64,000 nucleotides of DNA from Nautilus pompilius. Lineage: Eukaryota > Mollusca > Cephalopoda > Nautilida > Nautilidae. The position numbers were made by a program, and so were the translations under genes. Location of the stretch: positions 434,001 to 498,000 of the forward strand of contig JACATO010000604.1 of NCBI GenBank assembly GCA_018389105.1, written 5' to 3'. Each line of letters starts with the position of its first letter. The stretch's first letter is position 1. Under the pieces are notes generated by a model. It saw only the letters and a program-made list of their open reading frames with translations, had not been told where the DNA came from and did no database searches. Of the stretch, positions 1 through 13,600 are shown in pieces.

Positions 1-699
1 GACTTGCTTTTTATTCTTTCTTTTGTTCCTCTTATTCTTTCTGAAATTAGAAGAGCAAAAAAAGAAACTGATGTAGTATCATCCATAGTGGTAATGTTGC
101 ATGCCATAGTAACTGATTTCTGCACAAAAAAAAAAACAATTCAAGACGACCATTAGTAATATTCTGCTAAACAAATTTTAGGTCTGTTCTGTTAGGGATG
201 GAATTGAGACAGATGTCTAAGACAAATCAATCAAAAACAGATTCATTAGAATCAGTTTAATTTCCTTAGAGAGACATCAAAAATGCTTGAAATATTCAAA
301 TTTTTACAATAATTAATTGACAAATTCTCCCCAGCCAGCCAACAAATAAAACTACCAGAGTTGTGTCCCTTTGATCATAAAATTATTATTACATTAATAA
401 TTTGTTTCTTCTTAGTGAATCCTATTGTGATGGTATTCGTCATCTTTTAGCTACTGAACTACACTAACTATAAGTTTTGTGTATTTTTTAAATTTCTTCA
501 AAATGAGTTTTTCTACCATTGGTAAGGTCTGAAATCAGTCACCCATCTACGCATGAAGCCAGAGCAGAATAGATGGCAAAACCACTGGAAGTAAACATTA
601 ACTGTGAAATGTGAAAATGTACAATGGATGTTGAAACAAAATCTGTTTCATATAGCATTGATATCTTTCTTTCTTTTCTTCGATCACTCATTTCATAAG

Positions 700-965
700 A
701 GTGGAATGCATTGCACCGTCGTTATGCGTACTCTGGCCCAATGCATCCATCTTCAGCAGTAGTTTGTTCTTCTGACTTTTCCTTGTCATAGGAGACTTTC
801 CTCTGTCTGAGTGCCTACACAGGCCACTCCACGGCAGCAACTTTAGCAGTGCCAGTAAAGTACCTTGCTCAAGGGTCACAACAATGCACCAGCAGCGGGA
901 ACTGAACCCAGGACCCTTAGGTCCTGAAGCCAATGCACTCACCACTGAGCCACATTGCCTGGCAA
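700..965 (-). repeat. tRNA-derived SINE with CORE/V-SINE-like central segment
   Basis: Read on the minus strand, the element opens with a tRNA-like head. An RNA polymerase III A box, TGGCTCAGTGG, lies at 942-952 and a B box, GGGTTCAGTTCCC, at 897-909, about 33 bp apart as in tRNA-derived SINEs. Downstream comes CCTTGAGCAAGGTACTT, which resembles the conserved central segment of V-SINE/CORE-type elements as I remember them. The 3' limit near 700 is approximate, and I found no clear tail or target-site duplication. Open frames on both strands here are by-products of the SINE. Confidence 0.7.
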
Positions 966-1376
966 TGGAAGATACTAAATGCACGGCTGTTACCTGTCGG
1001 CATTGGCTGGCTAGTGTTGATGTAAATGGCATCTGGTTGAGTTTCATTGGAACATCTCTAGAACATTTTCCACAAGTTTACTTTCAATAGACCATGATGA
1101 AAAGATTCTTTTTTCTTTTTTAAAATTCAAGCAGGAACAGCTGCTGTTCTTTGCTAAATGAGCTAAGTAGCAGTAGTTTCATTAACATGAGGATTTGGTT
1201 AGCAATGTTCACCTCTAACTACCTGTCCCCCACATTCCACTTCTTGCTGCTATATAGGCAGGTTCATAAAAGTTCCTCCTTTCAAAACCTATTTGACGAT
1301 AAACTTCAGTGGGTCCATCTGAGATCAAAAACCAAGCCACGTAGCAATGAGACACGACAATGCATCAAATTTCTTA

Positions 1377-2703
1377 TATGAGATTTGTCAAAAAAGTATC
1401 CAATCTTAGGCTGAGGAAAAAAAATTACGTACTTGGTGGGGTTCACTTGCTAATCCCCTTCAAAGTAGGCTCCTTGTGCCTCCACACACTTAGCCCAGTG
1501 ATCCTTCCACTATTCGAAGCACATCTGGAATGCTTCTTCCAGAATGGCTGTCAGCTCCACCATCGCATTCCGCATGATGTGCTCTTGGCTCTCAAAGTGG
1601 GAGCCTTTCAGTGGCATCTTCATTTCTGTGAACAACCAGAAGTCAGAAGGAGCCGTGTCTGGAGAGTAGGGAGCCTGGTGAATGAGCAAAATGCCTTTCT
1701 TTGCCAAGAAACCTTGGATCAGCTGCAACGAATGAGCCAGGGCATTGTCATGATACAGCTGCCAGTTTTGTGAGGCCCACAGATCGAGTCTCTTGCACCG
1801 AACTGCATCACAAAGACATCGGAGGACTTCCTGTTAGTACTCCTTTGTAACTGTTTGTCCTTATGGTATGTATTCATGATGCACAATGCCTAGGTAGTCA
1901 AAGAAAACAGTCAGCATCACCTTGATTTTGCTCTGGACCTGACGTGTTTTTTTGGGCCTTGCCAACGTTGGATACTTCCACTGTGATGACAGCTTTGGTT
2001 CCAGGTAGTACCCATACACCCATGTCTCATCTCCAGTTATCAGTATTCTGGAACTCAGGATCCCTGTTGGCAGTATCCAGCAGGTCCTGCGCAACCTCAA
2101 GACGAAGTTGTTGTTGTTCCTGAGAAAGCAGCTTGGGCACAAATTTCGCTGCCGCTCTGCCCAAGCCCAAATCCACTTCTAAAATTGCATGTGCAGAATC
2201 TTTACTGATCCCAACCTCGTCACCAATTTTCCGCACCGTCAAACGACAATCCTCCATTATCAAGGTCTGCACTTTCTCGACAAAAACTGCAATGCGGCTT
2301 GTTGACGGTCTCCCGGAACGTTGGTCACTCTTCACCGATATGCAGCCATCTTTGAACCTGTTGTACCATTTTTTTATTTGGGTAACACCCATGACATCAC
2401 CAAAAGTCTGTTGAATTTTGCGAATTGTTTCCCTTGGGTATCTCCGAGTTTTTGGCAAAACTTGATGCAAGATCGTTGCTCCACACGTTCTGTCATCATG
2501 GGCGAAATGAAAATGTGACGAGTAAGTAGTACAGCATCTCACACACTGGCTGCCTGACAGCAGCTGATGCATCCAGCAAGCCCGCCAAAAACCACGCATG
2601 TGCATGAAGGCACGCAGCTCCACTATGCACACTTTTGCCTCCCTAACGTCATTACTTCCCACAGGAAAAAATAAAGTCGGATACTTTTTTGACAGACCTT
2701 GTA
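1377..2703 (-). mobile_element. Degenerate full-length mariner transposon
   Basis: The element is about 1.33 kb including TA dinucleotides at both edges (1,377-1,378 and 2,702-2,703), the insertion target of Tc1/mariner elements. The ends are inverted repeats: both carry TGTCAAAAAAGTATCC a few bases inside the TA. Length, termini and a D34D transposase relic all fit mariner. A second, nearly identical 5' end starts at 63,771 in the opposite orientation. It is inactive because its transposase is frame-shifted and interrupted. Confidence 0.9.
1450..2499 (-). pseudogene. Mariner transposase pseudogene (D34D type)
   Basis: The intact enzyme would bind the terminal repeats and cut and paste the element. 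The N-terminal part shows the helix-turn-helix region with KIQQTFGD, KWYNRFKDG and the linker RSGRPSTSR. The catalytic core shows TGDETWVYGY, YHDNALAH and YSPDTAPSDFWLF. The second and third aspartates (codons at 1,747-1,749 and 1,642-1,644) are in one frame with exactly 34 residues between them, the mariner signature. Damage: the start region (ATG at 2,499 or 2,496) and the helix-turn-helix are in different frames, the core lies in two further frames, and a premature TAG follows FQMCFE at about 1,510. The expected ending (AQGAYFEGD, TAG at 1,450-1,452) is still readable after it. No function is expected. Confidence 0.9.
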
Positions 2704-2990
2704 TAATGTTGTTGATTAGTTTCTGATTAGTTTTTTTTTTTTTGCCATTACTATATGCGTTATCTCTGACTTTCCTTTCCACATTCCACCCTTTTTTACA
2801 ATGATAGAGTAAATCCAGTTTTGCTTTGTGTTTGTTTGTTTTTTAATAACTTGCTTGTATCATTAATTTCGAGTAGATTTGAGTAAATTTGAATCTTTAA
2901 TCCTTTTAAAAATATTTATGGGCTCTTCTGTCAAAAAAGAACACAAATAACTTTGTAGGAGGTCATAGTTTTCTATGGTACTTTATGACA

Positions 2991-3041
2991 TTGATTATAG
3001 CCTCATGTATATGTTTAATTAGAAATTACTGGTATTATAAC
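2991..3041 (+). repeat. Half-copy of the palindromic MITE family
   Basis: The sequence GATTATAGCCTCATG, then TTAATTAGAAATTACTGGT, matches the right arm of the palindromic element at 15,934-15,985. No matching left arm precedes it, so this is a truncated or solo-arm copy. Confidence 0.55.
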
Positions 3042-4929
3042 ACTTTGCTCCTATAACGACTGGCCCCAGTTTCCCACTGCTCACTTTAAAGGAGCTTAGA
3101 AATATGTGATGTTTTCCAAAGTACTGATGTCAGAATATTTAGCTATTAATTTCTGATTCATTTATACACAGTATTGAAAATAAATAAATAAATAAATAGA
3201 GATCCATGTTAAAAATGAATGTAGATTGGAGTTCTTTTTTGGATGGTGTAACTCAGCTTAGTTCTGAACCAGTCTGATCAGGAGGCCCTGACATTGTAGA
3301 ACACCTAGAAATTGTATAAATTATCATAAATTATCTGTCCTCTAAGTCACAATCAGTAAACCTTGTGTTAGCCAGTTTTATTTATTTTAGACTTTATTGC
3401 TTATTTGTGTTACTGATTCATAATATAATAATAATAATAATAATAGTAATAATAGTAGTAGTTTCTCTATAAACTGGTTGAGGGTCCATAATTTTTAGAG
3501 AAGTGAGTATATTTACCTGATAATGCAGCCAGCAGTGATTAACACTGTAAAGAAGATGATCGATGCAGCCACTGAGTAGATTAAGATTTTCGGAATAACT
3601 GTGAATATTAAGAATAATTATATTTAATCCGCATGTGGAGTGGCTGACACTAGACTAGACAGTGGGACTTTTATTTCACTTTAGTTACCTTCATCTTCAA
3701 GAACAAATAAGAAAAGAAAATTTCTTAGGTTTTTGTTTTGCTGAAAACATATCGAGGAATTAAAGAAACTGCTTCATATGAATTTGATTTTGCAAGTTCT
3801 TCACATAAAGTAATTTTGCCTAACAGCATTTCAGGGTGGAGATGGGATTTTGTCATTTCCTAGTTCCCAAAAAAAAAATTGAATTTTGAAAATTCACAAC
3901 TCTACCATTGAGAGAGAGAGAGATTAATTACAAAAATCTATGCTGGACATTACGTTTTTCAATGCCTTTTGTTTTCCTAAATTCGTGAAAATTCATCAAT
4001 TTTTCCTGTATCCATTTAGATTTCTTCATTCTATCTATGAAGAATAAATATTAGTTATAGTAGCAATTTTCTCGTTTCTTTGATAAAATTAAACATATTT
4101 ACTGGTCAATTTTTTATAGATTTATCCTGCTAAATACTAACCTACTTATACAAATTACAGTTGCCTTCTTTTTTTTTTAAAGTTTTAATCTTTCTTGTGA
4201 GAAAGTTGCTTATATATATATATATATATATCTGATTTATTCACCAATCCTACAGTTTAGAACTCAAAAGGTTGTCTTTTTTATTATTTGCTTCCCAGCT
4301 TGAAAAGGGAAATAACTTGTTTTGCTAATTTCTGCAGTAATCTCCCCTTAGTCTTTTTTTTTTTTCAGTTGAAAAGCAAATGTAAAACAAGCCAATCATG
4401 GGTAGATAACTTGTCAATTTTGTGACTAGGGCATTGTAGAAAGAAATAAGTTACATTTTAAATTGTTGTTAAAATTTATAATGTGGATTTTACCTTTATT
4501 CTCAGCTGTTGGTACCATCATTGTAGTGCTGAATTGAAGAGAGAGAAAATTTTTAATTTCTGTAGAAATATCAAAGTTTTTCTTTTTCCCTCTCCAATAA
4601 GGAAATTATATCTTTTTTATTCTTTGAAGCTACATAAATGTTATTTCTAAGTACAAAAAAAATAGTTTGGGAGGGTGAATTACTGCGTTTCATTACATTT
4701 TCTCTTCTTTTCAACAAAATCAAATGCAAAAATTTTAATAACTGGCTAAACAATTGCATGCATATTTTCTTCTGTTAAGATTTCTTTTATTATATGCTGG
4801 CATCCATAATTGTAGAATTACCAATAAAATTATTCTAGTATAAAGGCGGATATTTTGATGGAAACAAATTTTTTTTTGTATGATAAATGTTTGAAAATAA
4901 ATAGGAAATGTTATAGGGGAGATCAAAGT

Positions 4930-5003
4930 TAGTTAGTTGTTAAAGTGGTAAGCTGTTTCAGAACTAGTAATTCATGATTAAATGTATAGATGAGCTTTAA
5001 TCT
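4930..5003 (+). repeat. Diverged arm of the palindromic MITE family
   Basis: TTGTTA, then CTAGTAATTC, TTAAATGTATAGATGAG and TTTAATC follow the order seen in the left arm at 15,856-15,909. The copy is more diverged and lacks the opposite arm. Confidence 0.4.
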
Positions 5004-6639
5004 AAGCTTTTAACACACAACATCCTTCTTCCTGGCTATTTAAGCCAGCAGTATTTAGCTTCTTTGTCAATAGCATAGTTCACATTTTATGAAAATACCC
5101 TTTACCTTCAATTGGTTCGTGAATGTATAAAAGTATATATTTTTTAAAATTATTTTTATGCTTTAAATTGTTGCCTTATATGAAAATAAAAGATGATTCA
5201 AATATGGAAATGAATCTTCTGTCGACAAAATGTTTCTAGTAGTATCCTCTTCAAACTTGCATGTTGATATTGTTGCAAAAAGCATCCATCATTGGAAATA
5301 CCATAGTTTTGGTTTTGCACAGCTATGGCAGAAAGTCCCTTCTAAAACTTCATTTATTTTTTTAGATGTGGGAGAGGAAATCCACGCGGCTGACTAGCGA
5401 AGAGCAGGAAAGAGAAATCATACTGGGGGGAGGCACGCCAAGGTCCTTCAGTCTTAACCCTAGTCCTGCCTGCATGAATGGTACTATATAAAGTCGATAT
5501 CTGCTGACTGGCAGTGTGTAATCTGCTTTGGGGATCAATATGGTGAGCACCAGCAGGACTAAGATTACACAGTCCAATATCTCACACTGTCCCTCCGAGA
5601 AGTATAGCCAAGTTTATTTGGCTGGCAGCATATGGGTTCTTAGGCCTTGTTGCAAGTTTATCAGCTCATTTTACAGTATCCTTAAGGTCCCTAACAGTGT
5701 AACACCAGAACTTTCCATCAACCCAAGAAAGAAAAGAGGAAAGAGAAATTCAAAAACATGAAAATGTTAATAGTAACAAATGGTGGTCAAAACATGCCAA
5801 CATGATGGGAAAGAGTTAATGATGTTATACGTGGAGCAGGTTTACCCAGACTAAGCAGCTTCTATTTCAATCACTAAACACTCCTCCCTCTCTCTCTCTC
5901 TCTCATCTTCCTTTTTTAAAAAATGTAAAGTAATTTTGACCAGTTTTGAGCAGATTTTATTCTTTTTAATCTATATTAGCTGAGACAAGTCAGAAACTGT
6001 CACATTTATTTCACTAAAGATTTCAGACTTTCTCTTAATATTACCTGCCAGCTACTTTTCTGCTTGTATCCTATTTGTATCACATTAAACATTGGAAGCC
6101 AATATGCCAAAGAATGTCTGTCGTCATATTTTTGCTGGGTTTATTTGAATTTAGAAGAGAACTTGACTCAGTATTCAGCGACTTACAGTGGTATAGTTAA
6201 TTGACTCCGAGAGACATTCTCTAAAAAGAAAACGAAAACATGCACATAAGCAAACTCTAGTGGGAAAGGTAATATTCTTTTGAAACTTAGTTAATAAATA
6301 AAATAGACAAGAACATTTGCACTTATCTGTTTATTTTTGTAGTACTTTTATTTATATTTTCATGTTGGGTACTATCCTGAAATGTAGTACAATAATTAGT
6401 AATTATATTGAATAAGGTCATTGAGGAGTTTTCAATACAGAACAAAGTTCATTTGTTATCTTCATAGATCTGCAAGAACAGTGAAACATAACAGATGGTA
6501 TGGTCATCAATATAGGTACAGATGGAATAAATGAAAGAAATAATTTTTTTTTGATAATAATTCTTTCTTTGCACTTTCTTACCCTGATGGAAGAACTCTC
6601 ATTGGTTAGCGCTGCCATTTTTCTCCTCCTCCAGCCTTG

Positions 6640-6930
6640 TACTGGGGGGGGGGGGTTAAATGTGACCAGGTGGTCAGTGGTCCAGCTGTTAGATGACCAT
6701 AGTTGAGAACTTTAGTTTGCATCATAGTCAGAACCAGCTCGCACTTTGATCAGCTCTCAAGATGTGTGGGCCGTATCCAGGTAACTTGTTTGGTCATCCC
6801 CAAAGTTGATGCTGCACACCATTTCCCTCCCCCCCCACCCGCCCTCTATCAGCTCGCTGCTGAGTCATTCTCTAACCTCAATGTTAGGGTAAAGTCTACC
6901 AAGAGGAAGAGATGGGCAATGAGAAATCTT
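6640..6930 (+). repeat. Dispersed repeat copy (CCAGGTAACTTG family)
   Basis: The core at 6,773-6,820 (GTATCCAGGTAACTTGTTTG, then CAAAGTTGATGCTGCACACC) is closely matched at 29,080-29,123 and more loosely at 24,550-24,605 and 32,522-32,572. A 12-base G run (6,644-6,655) and a C-rich run lie within it. The full length of the unit is unknown. Confidence 0.5.
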
Positions 6931-9900
6931 GTTTTTTGTATGTGTGTGCTTTTTTCAATACATTTACTTATTTAGTTGTTTTTCTTTTTTAATTTCAGGG
7001 GGGAAAAATCTGTGCTTGTGAAAATTAATAGGTTAACTCATATATCCAAATGTAACTATAGTGATGATGTACATGTGTTGGAGAGAACTCTGTATAGAGC
7101 TTGTTGTCATTGACTCTAAAGATGGCGGGGCAGAGTTGATAGTAGTGAAGTAAAGATGCGTAAATTTACAGGACATTCGGAGAATCAGTGTGCAGAAGCT
7201 TGTCAGACATAGTCTACATTGCATTGGCAGGAAACATTGATTATTTTTAATGGATAACAGTGCTAGTCTTTCCCTCGCATTCAGCAGTTAGTTTTAAAAC
7301 TGAAATCAGCATCGGCAGAAAGTTCAGGAAGCAAAAGGAAAGAAAACTATTTAAGACAAGACAAGGTGTAATTGCCCATAGCATTGTAGGAGAATCAGCA
7401 AGTAAGTTAACCTTAAAGAAAGATAAAGGGGGAAAAAAAAAAAAAACAATGAAAAGCCATCTTGGGGCAGGAGAAAGAGGGCAAATACCCATCAGGAGCC
7501 TGGTTCTATCTTGTCATTTTCCTCGACATTTTGCTGTAGATATTTCCCAAGTTAAGTGTGACTTCATCAAAGATTTGAGGAGATAGTCCAGATTTTTGCC
7601 AGTGGGTTATGTGGAGTTGATGTTCTAGGAAGCAGAATTACCACCTTAAGGCCTCACAACTTGGGCCCCCTACTTGCAGATACAGACACAGGATCTCATC
7701 AACAGGTTTGATGCCCTTGGGATTAATTCTAGGTAAAAAGCAAGAGGGGTGGCCCTGTCCTTCTGCTTCATCCAGCTGTTGGCTAAATCACAAATCTCAC
7801 TACTTTGCATAAACTAGTTAACAGGGAATTAACAAGTATTCTTAACACCAGGCAACCATTTAATACTGATGAGTCTTAAAAAAATAAGAAAGGAGAGGAG
7901 CAGTCACCATACTGTACTGTCCTGGCTTTAATTCTAAGCTCGTTGCAAACTAATGCATACGGAAAATTGGTGGTGGTTGATTCTTGACATTTAAAACAGT
8001 CGGTGAAGATTACATTAAAATTGCCTCTCTGTTTTTTTAATCAATTACCAGTTCACCACCAAATAAGAAAACTTTTTTTACATTGATTCAAAGAAGAAGA
8101 AATGGTGCACAATTCTTAGATTACTTACTTTGTATAGAGCGTCATTGCGGGATCCAAAAATAAGTTTGGTATTAAACGTTTTCTAATAGGAAGTAAATTT
8201 GTAGGATAGATTGTGTGTTGCGTGTTTAGCCTCACTATGAAATCCAACAGGAATGACAGTCATCTGCATCGTGTTTCTATGCTTGGAGCTCTCTCCCCCC
8301 CCCTTTTTTTTTTTTAATATATAAAATCAGTTTGTATTGTTTATTTTAATATCTTCACACCGGAACTTTAATGAAGATATTGGTTGATTCGTGGGCGATG
8401 TGGTACTTGTTTACATTCTCCAGACAGGATTAGTTTGAAAGAGGGGAAGCTTTACCAAGAAGGATGGGATTTAGTTTCATGAAAAGATCCTGTTATTAAA
8501 GGAGTAATTGTTACAGTGGTTGGTGTTATCTTCTAGTAGCACACTGTACTACTTCAGAAAGTCCTGCAGACCCATATCTGATTTCTGACTAATGCAGCTC
8601 ATGTTAAAAGCGACACACCTTTGTTTTCTTTTTTCTTCTTTGAAATGCCACCAGAGGAGAAGCTTTTATTTTTTTTTTTACATTTCAAAGTGGAAGACAG
8701 CAAAAGGAAATTAAATGTTCATTGTTTTTGTTTTTCTTGCACCTGATTCTAATTCATTCTGAAGAAAATATAGCCAGGCGCATGTGTGATATTGAGATAG
8801 AAACCAAAACAAGAATTCTGGGTGGGCTCTTAAAAAGGTAATTGTGTCTGGGGATTACCATGTCAGCCTAGAACTAAACAGATCCTTCGTTGCTGATCTA
8901 TTTAATTACAGTTTTTAAATTAAAATTTATTATTGATAAGGCTTGAAAGCACACTTAATTATATTCTATAACATCTTTTCAGTAACTCCCTTGTCTCCCT
9001 CTTTCTCTATATAAACGTTTCAGTAAATTCATAACATTTGATACCTTTTAAAGATGTCAGGGCGTTGTCCAGAACTACAAGCAGCATGTGTCATGGATGT
9101 GGCGTAGTATTATATGGCGTTTTGTTGTGTATCGGTAAGAGATTTATTTTTTATGTGCATTTATAAATACTTTGCAATTAGTAATTTTCAGCACGGAAAT
9201 CAAATTATAAATACAGTGGTAGCCAACATTATTGCAGCACCCAAGAATAACTTTGATGTTTCCTTTAAAGCGTAATCATACCATATTGTAGGCTGTTTGT
9301 TTGTTTGATTTTGGAGGAAGAGCTTTTGCAGACATTATATTCAGCATTGTTGAAGCTGTGAGACAAAAGAATAATTTTTAAAATAAAGAGGGGGGGAAAA
9401 GGGGAGGAAAAAACTATTAAGTGCGAACTGGGTGCTTTAAAGTATGGGGACTTTGTTCTAACTTGAGTGTAGATTTTTTTTGTTTTGCTTTAAAAAGAAA
9501 AAAAAGAACCTAAAATTGTCCATCCTAATAAGAGATTCGCGGATTTCTCTGTTGTTGTTGTTGTTGTTGTTTGTTGGGTTCATGTGTGAAGAGTTGGAAC
9601 AAACAGGAGAACTTATGACTTAGAGTTAACATGTAAATCAGATGTAGATTTGAGGTAAACCACCCCCACAGACCAACTTTCTGTGTGTTTAAGGACCCTG
9701 TTTAATGTATGTCTGACCATTTCATGATTACATGGAATCATGGAATGAAATAAATGCAAGGGATCTATTTGCTACATATGCAGTCTTTTATATAAGCACG
9801 GGTGAAGATCACACACTTTGGGGAAAACAGCAATGCTATGTCAGTCGAGCATTGTAGAGGTTCTACAGTAATTCCTGGAATAAAAATAAGAGTTTCATTT

Positions 9901-10536
9901 AATCTGAATAGTTTTCTTCTTCTTCACATTCCAAGATATAACTGATTTTTTCTTTATCTTTGAATATTTCTTTCCTTATTCTATTTTTTGTGTTATCACT
10001 TTGATGAAGCTGAACCTAGAGTCAGGGTTAGCTTAGTTTTTCCATAATTTATGACGATTTATTTCTGCATAGAAGATTTTAATAGTACTATACAGCACTG
10101 ATAAAAGTTCCGGGGATGCATGCTGTGAATAATGAATTGTTTAAGCATTTGTTTTCTTTCTGATTTATCATTTATTTTGTTAAAGTTCAGATTCTTTGGG
10201 CCAAAACACATTGTAAAGTATGCGTTTATTTAAGTTTATTATTATGCACTTCAACAAGGAATTAAGGAAGTAAGGACCATTTCAGTACATGGTACCATGA
10301 ACATCTAAATAGGACTTAATTTTCCTTGTACTGATAAAATGCATTTTCATATTGTAACATATACAATGAACATTTGATGTTCTGTTTAAAAACAAGATTG
10401 ATGTACGCTAAGGCTGTGTGGACTTATTTCTTTAATGTTCTTGGGAAGAATGTTGGCTTAATGTGCAGATGGGAATTTGTAGTGGAATCTTCTAATTATT
10501 TATTGTTTTTTTGTTTGTTTGTTTGCTTTTTTTTAG

Positions 10537-10648
10537 TTACTATGAACTGAGTGGAACTGACTATGACAGCATCAATAAATACCTGTCCAGGCTTGTGGAA
10601 AGATCCTTGTTGGATCTGGAAAGTTCTCACTGTATTGCAATAGCTGAG
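10537..10648 (+). CDS. ASCC3: ASCC3 exon a (start of second Sec63 region)
   Basis: The acceptor TTTTTTTTAG is followed by one leftover base, then the codons for YYELSGTDYDSINKYLS and on to CIAIAE; the donor is GAG|GTAATG. The 112 nt end in phase 0. The peptide matches the NPSYYNL..VSHDSVNKFLS region of vertebrate ASCC3. Confidence 0.9.
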
Positions 10649-13600
10649 GTAATGATTATGAGGGATGTTCACATAAAACCAAGCTGTAGATGAGATCACA
10701 GTGATACTGTTATATATATATATAACAGCTGGTTTGACAAAGATTAACAAGGAAATTTGACTGATATGAACTGGGAAATTTTTAAAAAATGTTGTTGCAT
10801 GGTTAGAGTATGAGACTGACTTGATACCCAAATCTCGCTAAAACCTGGACACAATTAACTAATCGTTTATCTAGTGAAAATACTGACAAATGGCCTGGTA
10901 ATTCTGCTTTATTGATTTGAAATATCATGCAACCATGATTTCATTCATAACATTAATAGATTATCTTTGAAAATAGTAACTTCTTTTTGGAATATTTCTG
11001 TACCAATGTCTGGAGATTTGAGTTACAGAACTTGTTGTCACCTCTTGAGATGCTGAAGTCTATTAATCCTCATCACTAATAGATTTTGGCATCTAAATCT
11101 TTGCTCATCTTATGGAAGAGAATCTGTTACCATGATTGCATCATGGATGCTTTGGTTCCTTCTCCAAAAGCCTCTGATTCACCCAACTTAGAAACATTAA
11201 ATATTTTGTCTATGCAAGCACAGTTATTTCCTGAATAGAGAACTGGTACCTCTTTGTGGATTTATTGAATAGTATACCAATTGTTTTCTGTTATACAGGA
11301 TAACCAAGGCATCACCTCGCTGACCCTTGGTCGGATTGCATCCTACTACTACCTGAGCCACAAGACTGTGCAGATGTTTCAGGAGCAGTTAAAGTCAAAT
11401 TCCTCGATGGCCGACCTCATTGAAGTTCTCTCAGTAAGTAGGTTTGTCCCAGAAACATGCTGGTTGTTTTGCTTTTATTGCACTGCTTTTTATCAAAAGT
11501 TTCTGCCATTATTCACTCATCCAGAAATTGCTTGATGAAAATCTTCCAAAGGCGGTAACCTGGACCTAAGCTGAATTTTAAAATTACCTGCCGAAAATTT
11601 GTTGAAAGGAGAGAACTTGGATTTTCTACTTGTTTGTTGTTTTTTTTATCATTTTTTTTCATATTACCCGAAGATACTTGCCAGGGGGAGGTAATGCATC
11701 TTTTTCTACTTATTTCTCCAAAAATTACTTGCTATTAAAACAGCCAAAGGCAGACTGAATATTTTTTTCTTTCTGAAAAATCTTATCGAAAACCAATTAT
11801 ATGTATTTGGAATGTTTAAAAAATTGTTTACACGGTTAACATAAATACTTTTTGTTTTTCGTTACAAAATACTTCTATTTTTTTGTGGCTACTTTAACCT
11901 GACTAACCTTTCCATGACCAGTTATCAGAGGCCTCCTAGTTTATTAAGATCATTGCAAGACCACGGCTCCGACTTGTTTGGAGTAGTGGCTTCATTGACG
12001 AATCTCAAACCTTGAATGGCAGTTTGGCACTGTCCAGTCTTGCCCTCCCAGTCGGCATTGGTTCAGTGGCTGCCTGAGATTTGGCCAGTTCGTCGGTAAA
12101 CCAGTTATGTTCATTGTTGTACATTAGCACCACATCTCTGGCAGTGATATAAAAGGTGGGGGTATGGATTGGTTCTTGAAAAGCTTGATTAAGCTTAAGA
12201 ATTACGAACTCCTGGCTATGTGGAAATGGAAAGTGCTCTGTGAAAGCTGTTTGCAGATGCAGAATTAAGATGATGCTGACATTGCTTAGCCATCTTGGAT
12301 GTGGGAATAATGTGTCAAAGCTGCTTTTCTTATTCGTTACTCAAATCTAATACATTGGATTTTTCTAAAACAGAATTAATTTTATTTTTTGTGTGAGGAG
12401 GGGTTGTGGTTATATAAAAATAAGTTATCTCCATTGTTAGTTATTTCACTTGATAAAGGATTAATCTGCTTTTGTTGTTCTTAAATTTCATCATTTATTA
12501 AATTAATTTTAGTTTTTTTTTTTAATTAAAAGAAAGTATCTGGTGTAGTATGTAACAAGAACAAAAGACAGTTCGGAATTATTTATTACTTAAAATACTA
12601 GGGATACTCAATTGAACTTTGGCTGGATACCATTGAAACGGTTCTTAGTTGAGCTGGGTTTTATTTGATTGTCCCTAGTGTCTCAGTCACATCCCAAAAT
12701 TGCCTGTAGGTTAAATCAAACAGCCAGAGCCTTTTTAATATTTCTCTATAGCTAACGCCACGCATACTACTGACCATCCCAGTAGATTTCCTCTCAAAAT
12801 TCTCTAAGCAGATATTTGAGGAAGGATCAAGCTAAAGGACTCACCTGTGCCATTATTGTTAATTGCGAGGATATTTCAGTGAATTTGGACTTCTCATGCT
12901 TTCTCCATCCGTTTAGGTGACGTAACAGTGCACAAACAGTAGTGGTGGTGTATATCGTAAAACTCTGCAGGTTTCTCTTCTCCTCTCTTGTTGACTGTCA
13001 TCCAAAAACAAAGTGCCGTTTTTGCCAGAAGTGATGGTCAGCATTTGGGTGATAAATAAAGCCCGACAAAGCATCAGAAACCACCTTGATCCATCTTTGC
13101 CAAACCAAATTAGCTTCAACTGCAGTCTCTGTCTGTCTCTCTGTCTTTTTTTTTTTTTTAATGTTCTTGTTTTTCTTTTCCTTGGCTGACATTTTGAACT
13201 TGTGTTTCGTTTTTGTAGAGTGCTAATGAATATTCAGAGCTGCCTGTTAGACATAATGAGGACCAGGTCAACAGGTATATCTTCGTTTATTCCTTTCTTT
13301 CATTTAATTCTAACCTGCACAAGATTGTGCCAATGAAAATGTTTGACATTTTCTCCTCCTCTTTTTTTTTTCTGAATAATTTTTAAAAATATAAAAATAT
13401 AAGTGGACTCTCCTACAGTTGTTCTCCCTCTTGCTGATATAAAAAGATTTTACAGGTTTTAATCTCGCATAACAGGGGGTCTTTTAATTTGTCCAAGGAC
13501 AAAAGTTTTCCAGAATTGCAGAATCTTCGTATTTGTTTTTTTATATGCTGGCATTGCCCAAGTTTTTAAAATTTTTCCCCATCTTTAGCTAGTGACTGAC

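Larger units (their letters stand above)
1..10536. other. Non-coding stretch upstream of first visible ASCC3 exon (probable intron)
   Basis: No exon could be supported here. The first visible ASCC3 exon (10,537) opens with one leftover base of a split codon, so an earlier exon must exist. I looked for the expected preceding peptide (end of the winged-helix region, TWTYFFRR-like) in the plus-strand frames and did not find it, so this is probably intron up to the window edge. The stretch is AT-rich, with simple repeats near 3,426 (TAA), 4,214 (TA) and 9,551 (TTG). Recognisable elements within it are listed separately. A short exon without a long open frame could have been missed. Confidence 0.5.

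Noticed and set aside
10708..10730. CTGTTATATATATATATAACAG palindrome
   Set aside because: It is a short AT-dinucleotide run with symmetrical flanks, expected by chance in a (TA)n tract within an intron.
11900..12160. A more GC-rich intron patch that looked like a retrotransposon remnant
   Set aside because: Neither strand gave reverse-transcriptase or endonuclease motifs, so there is no supportable call.
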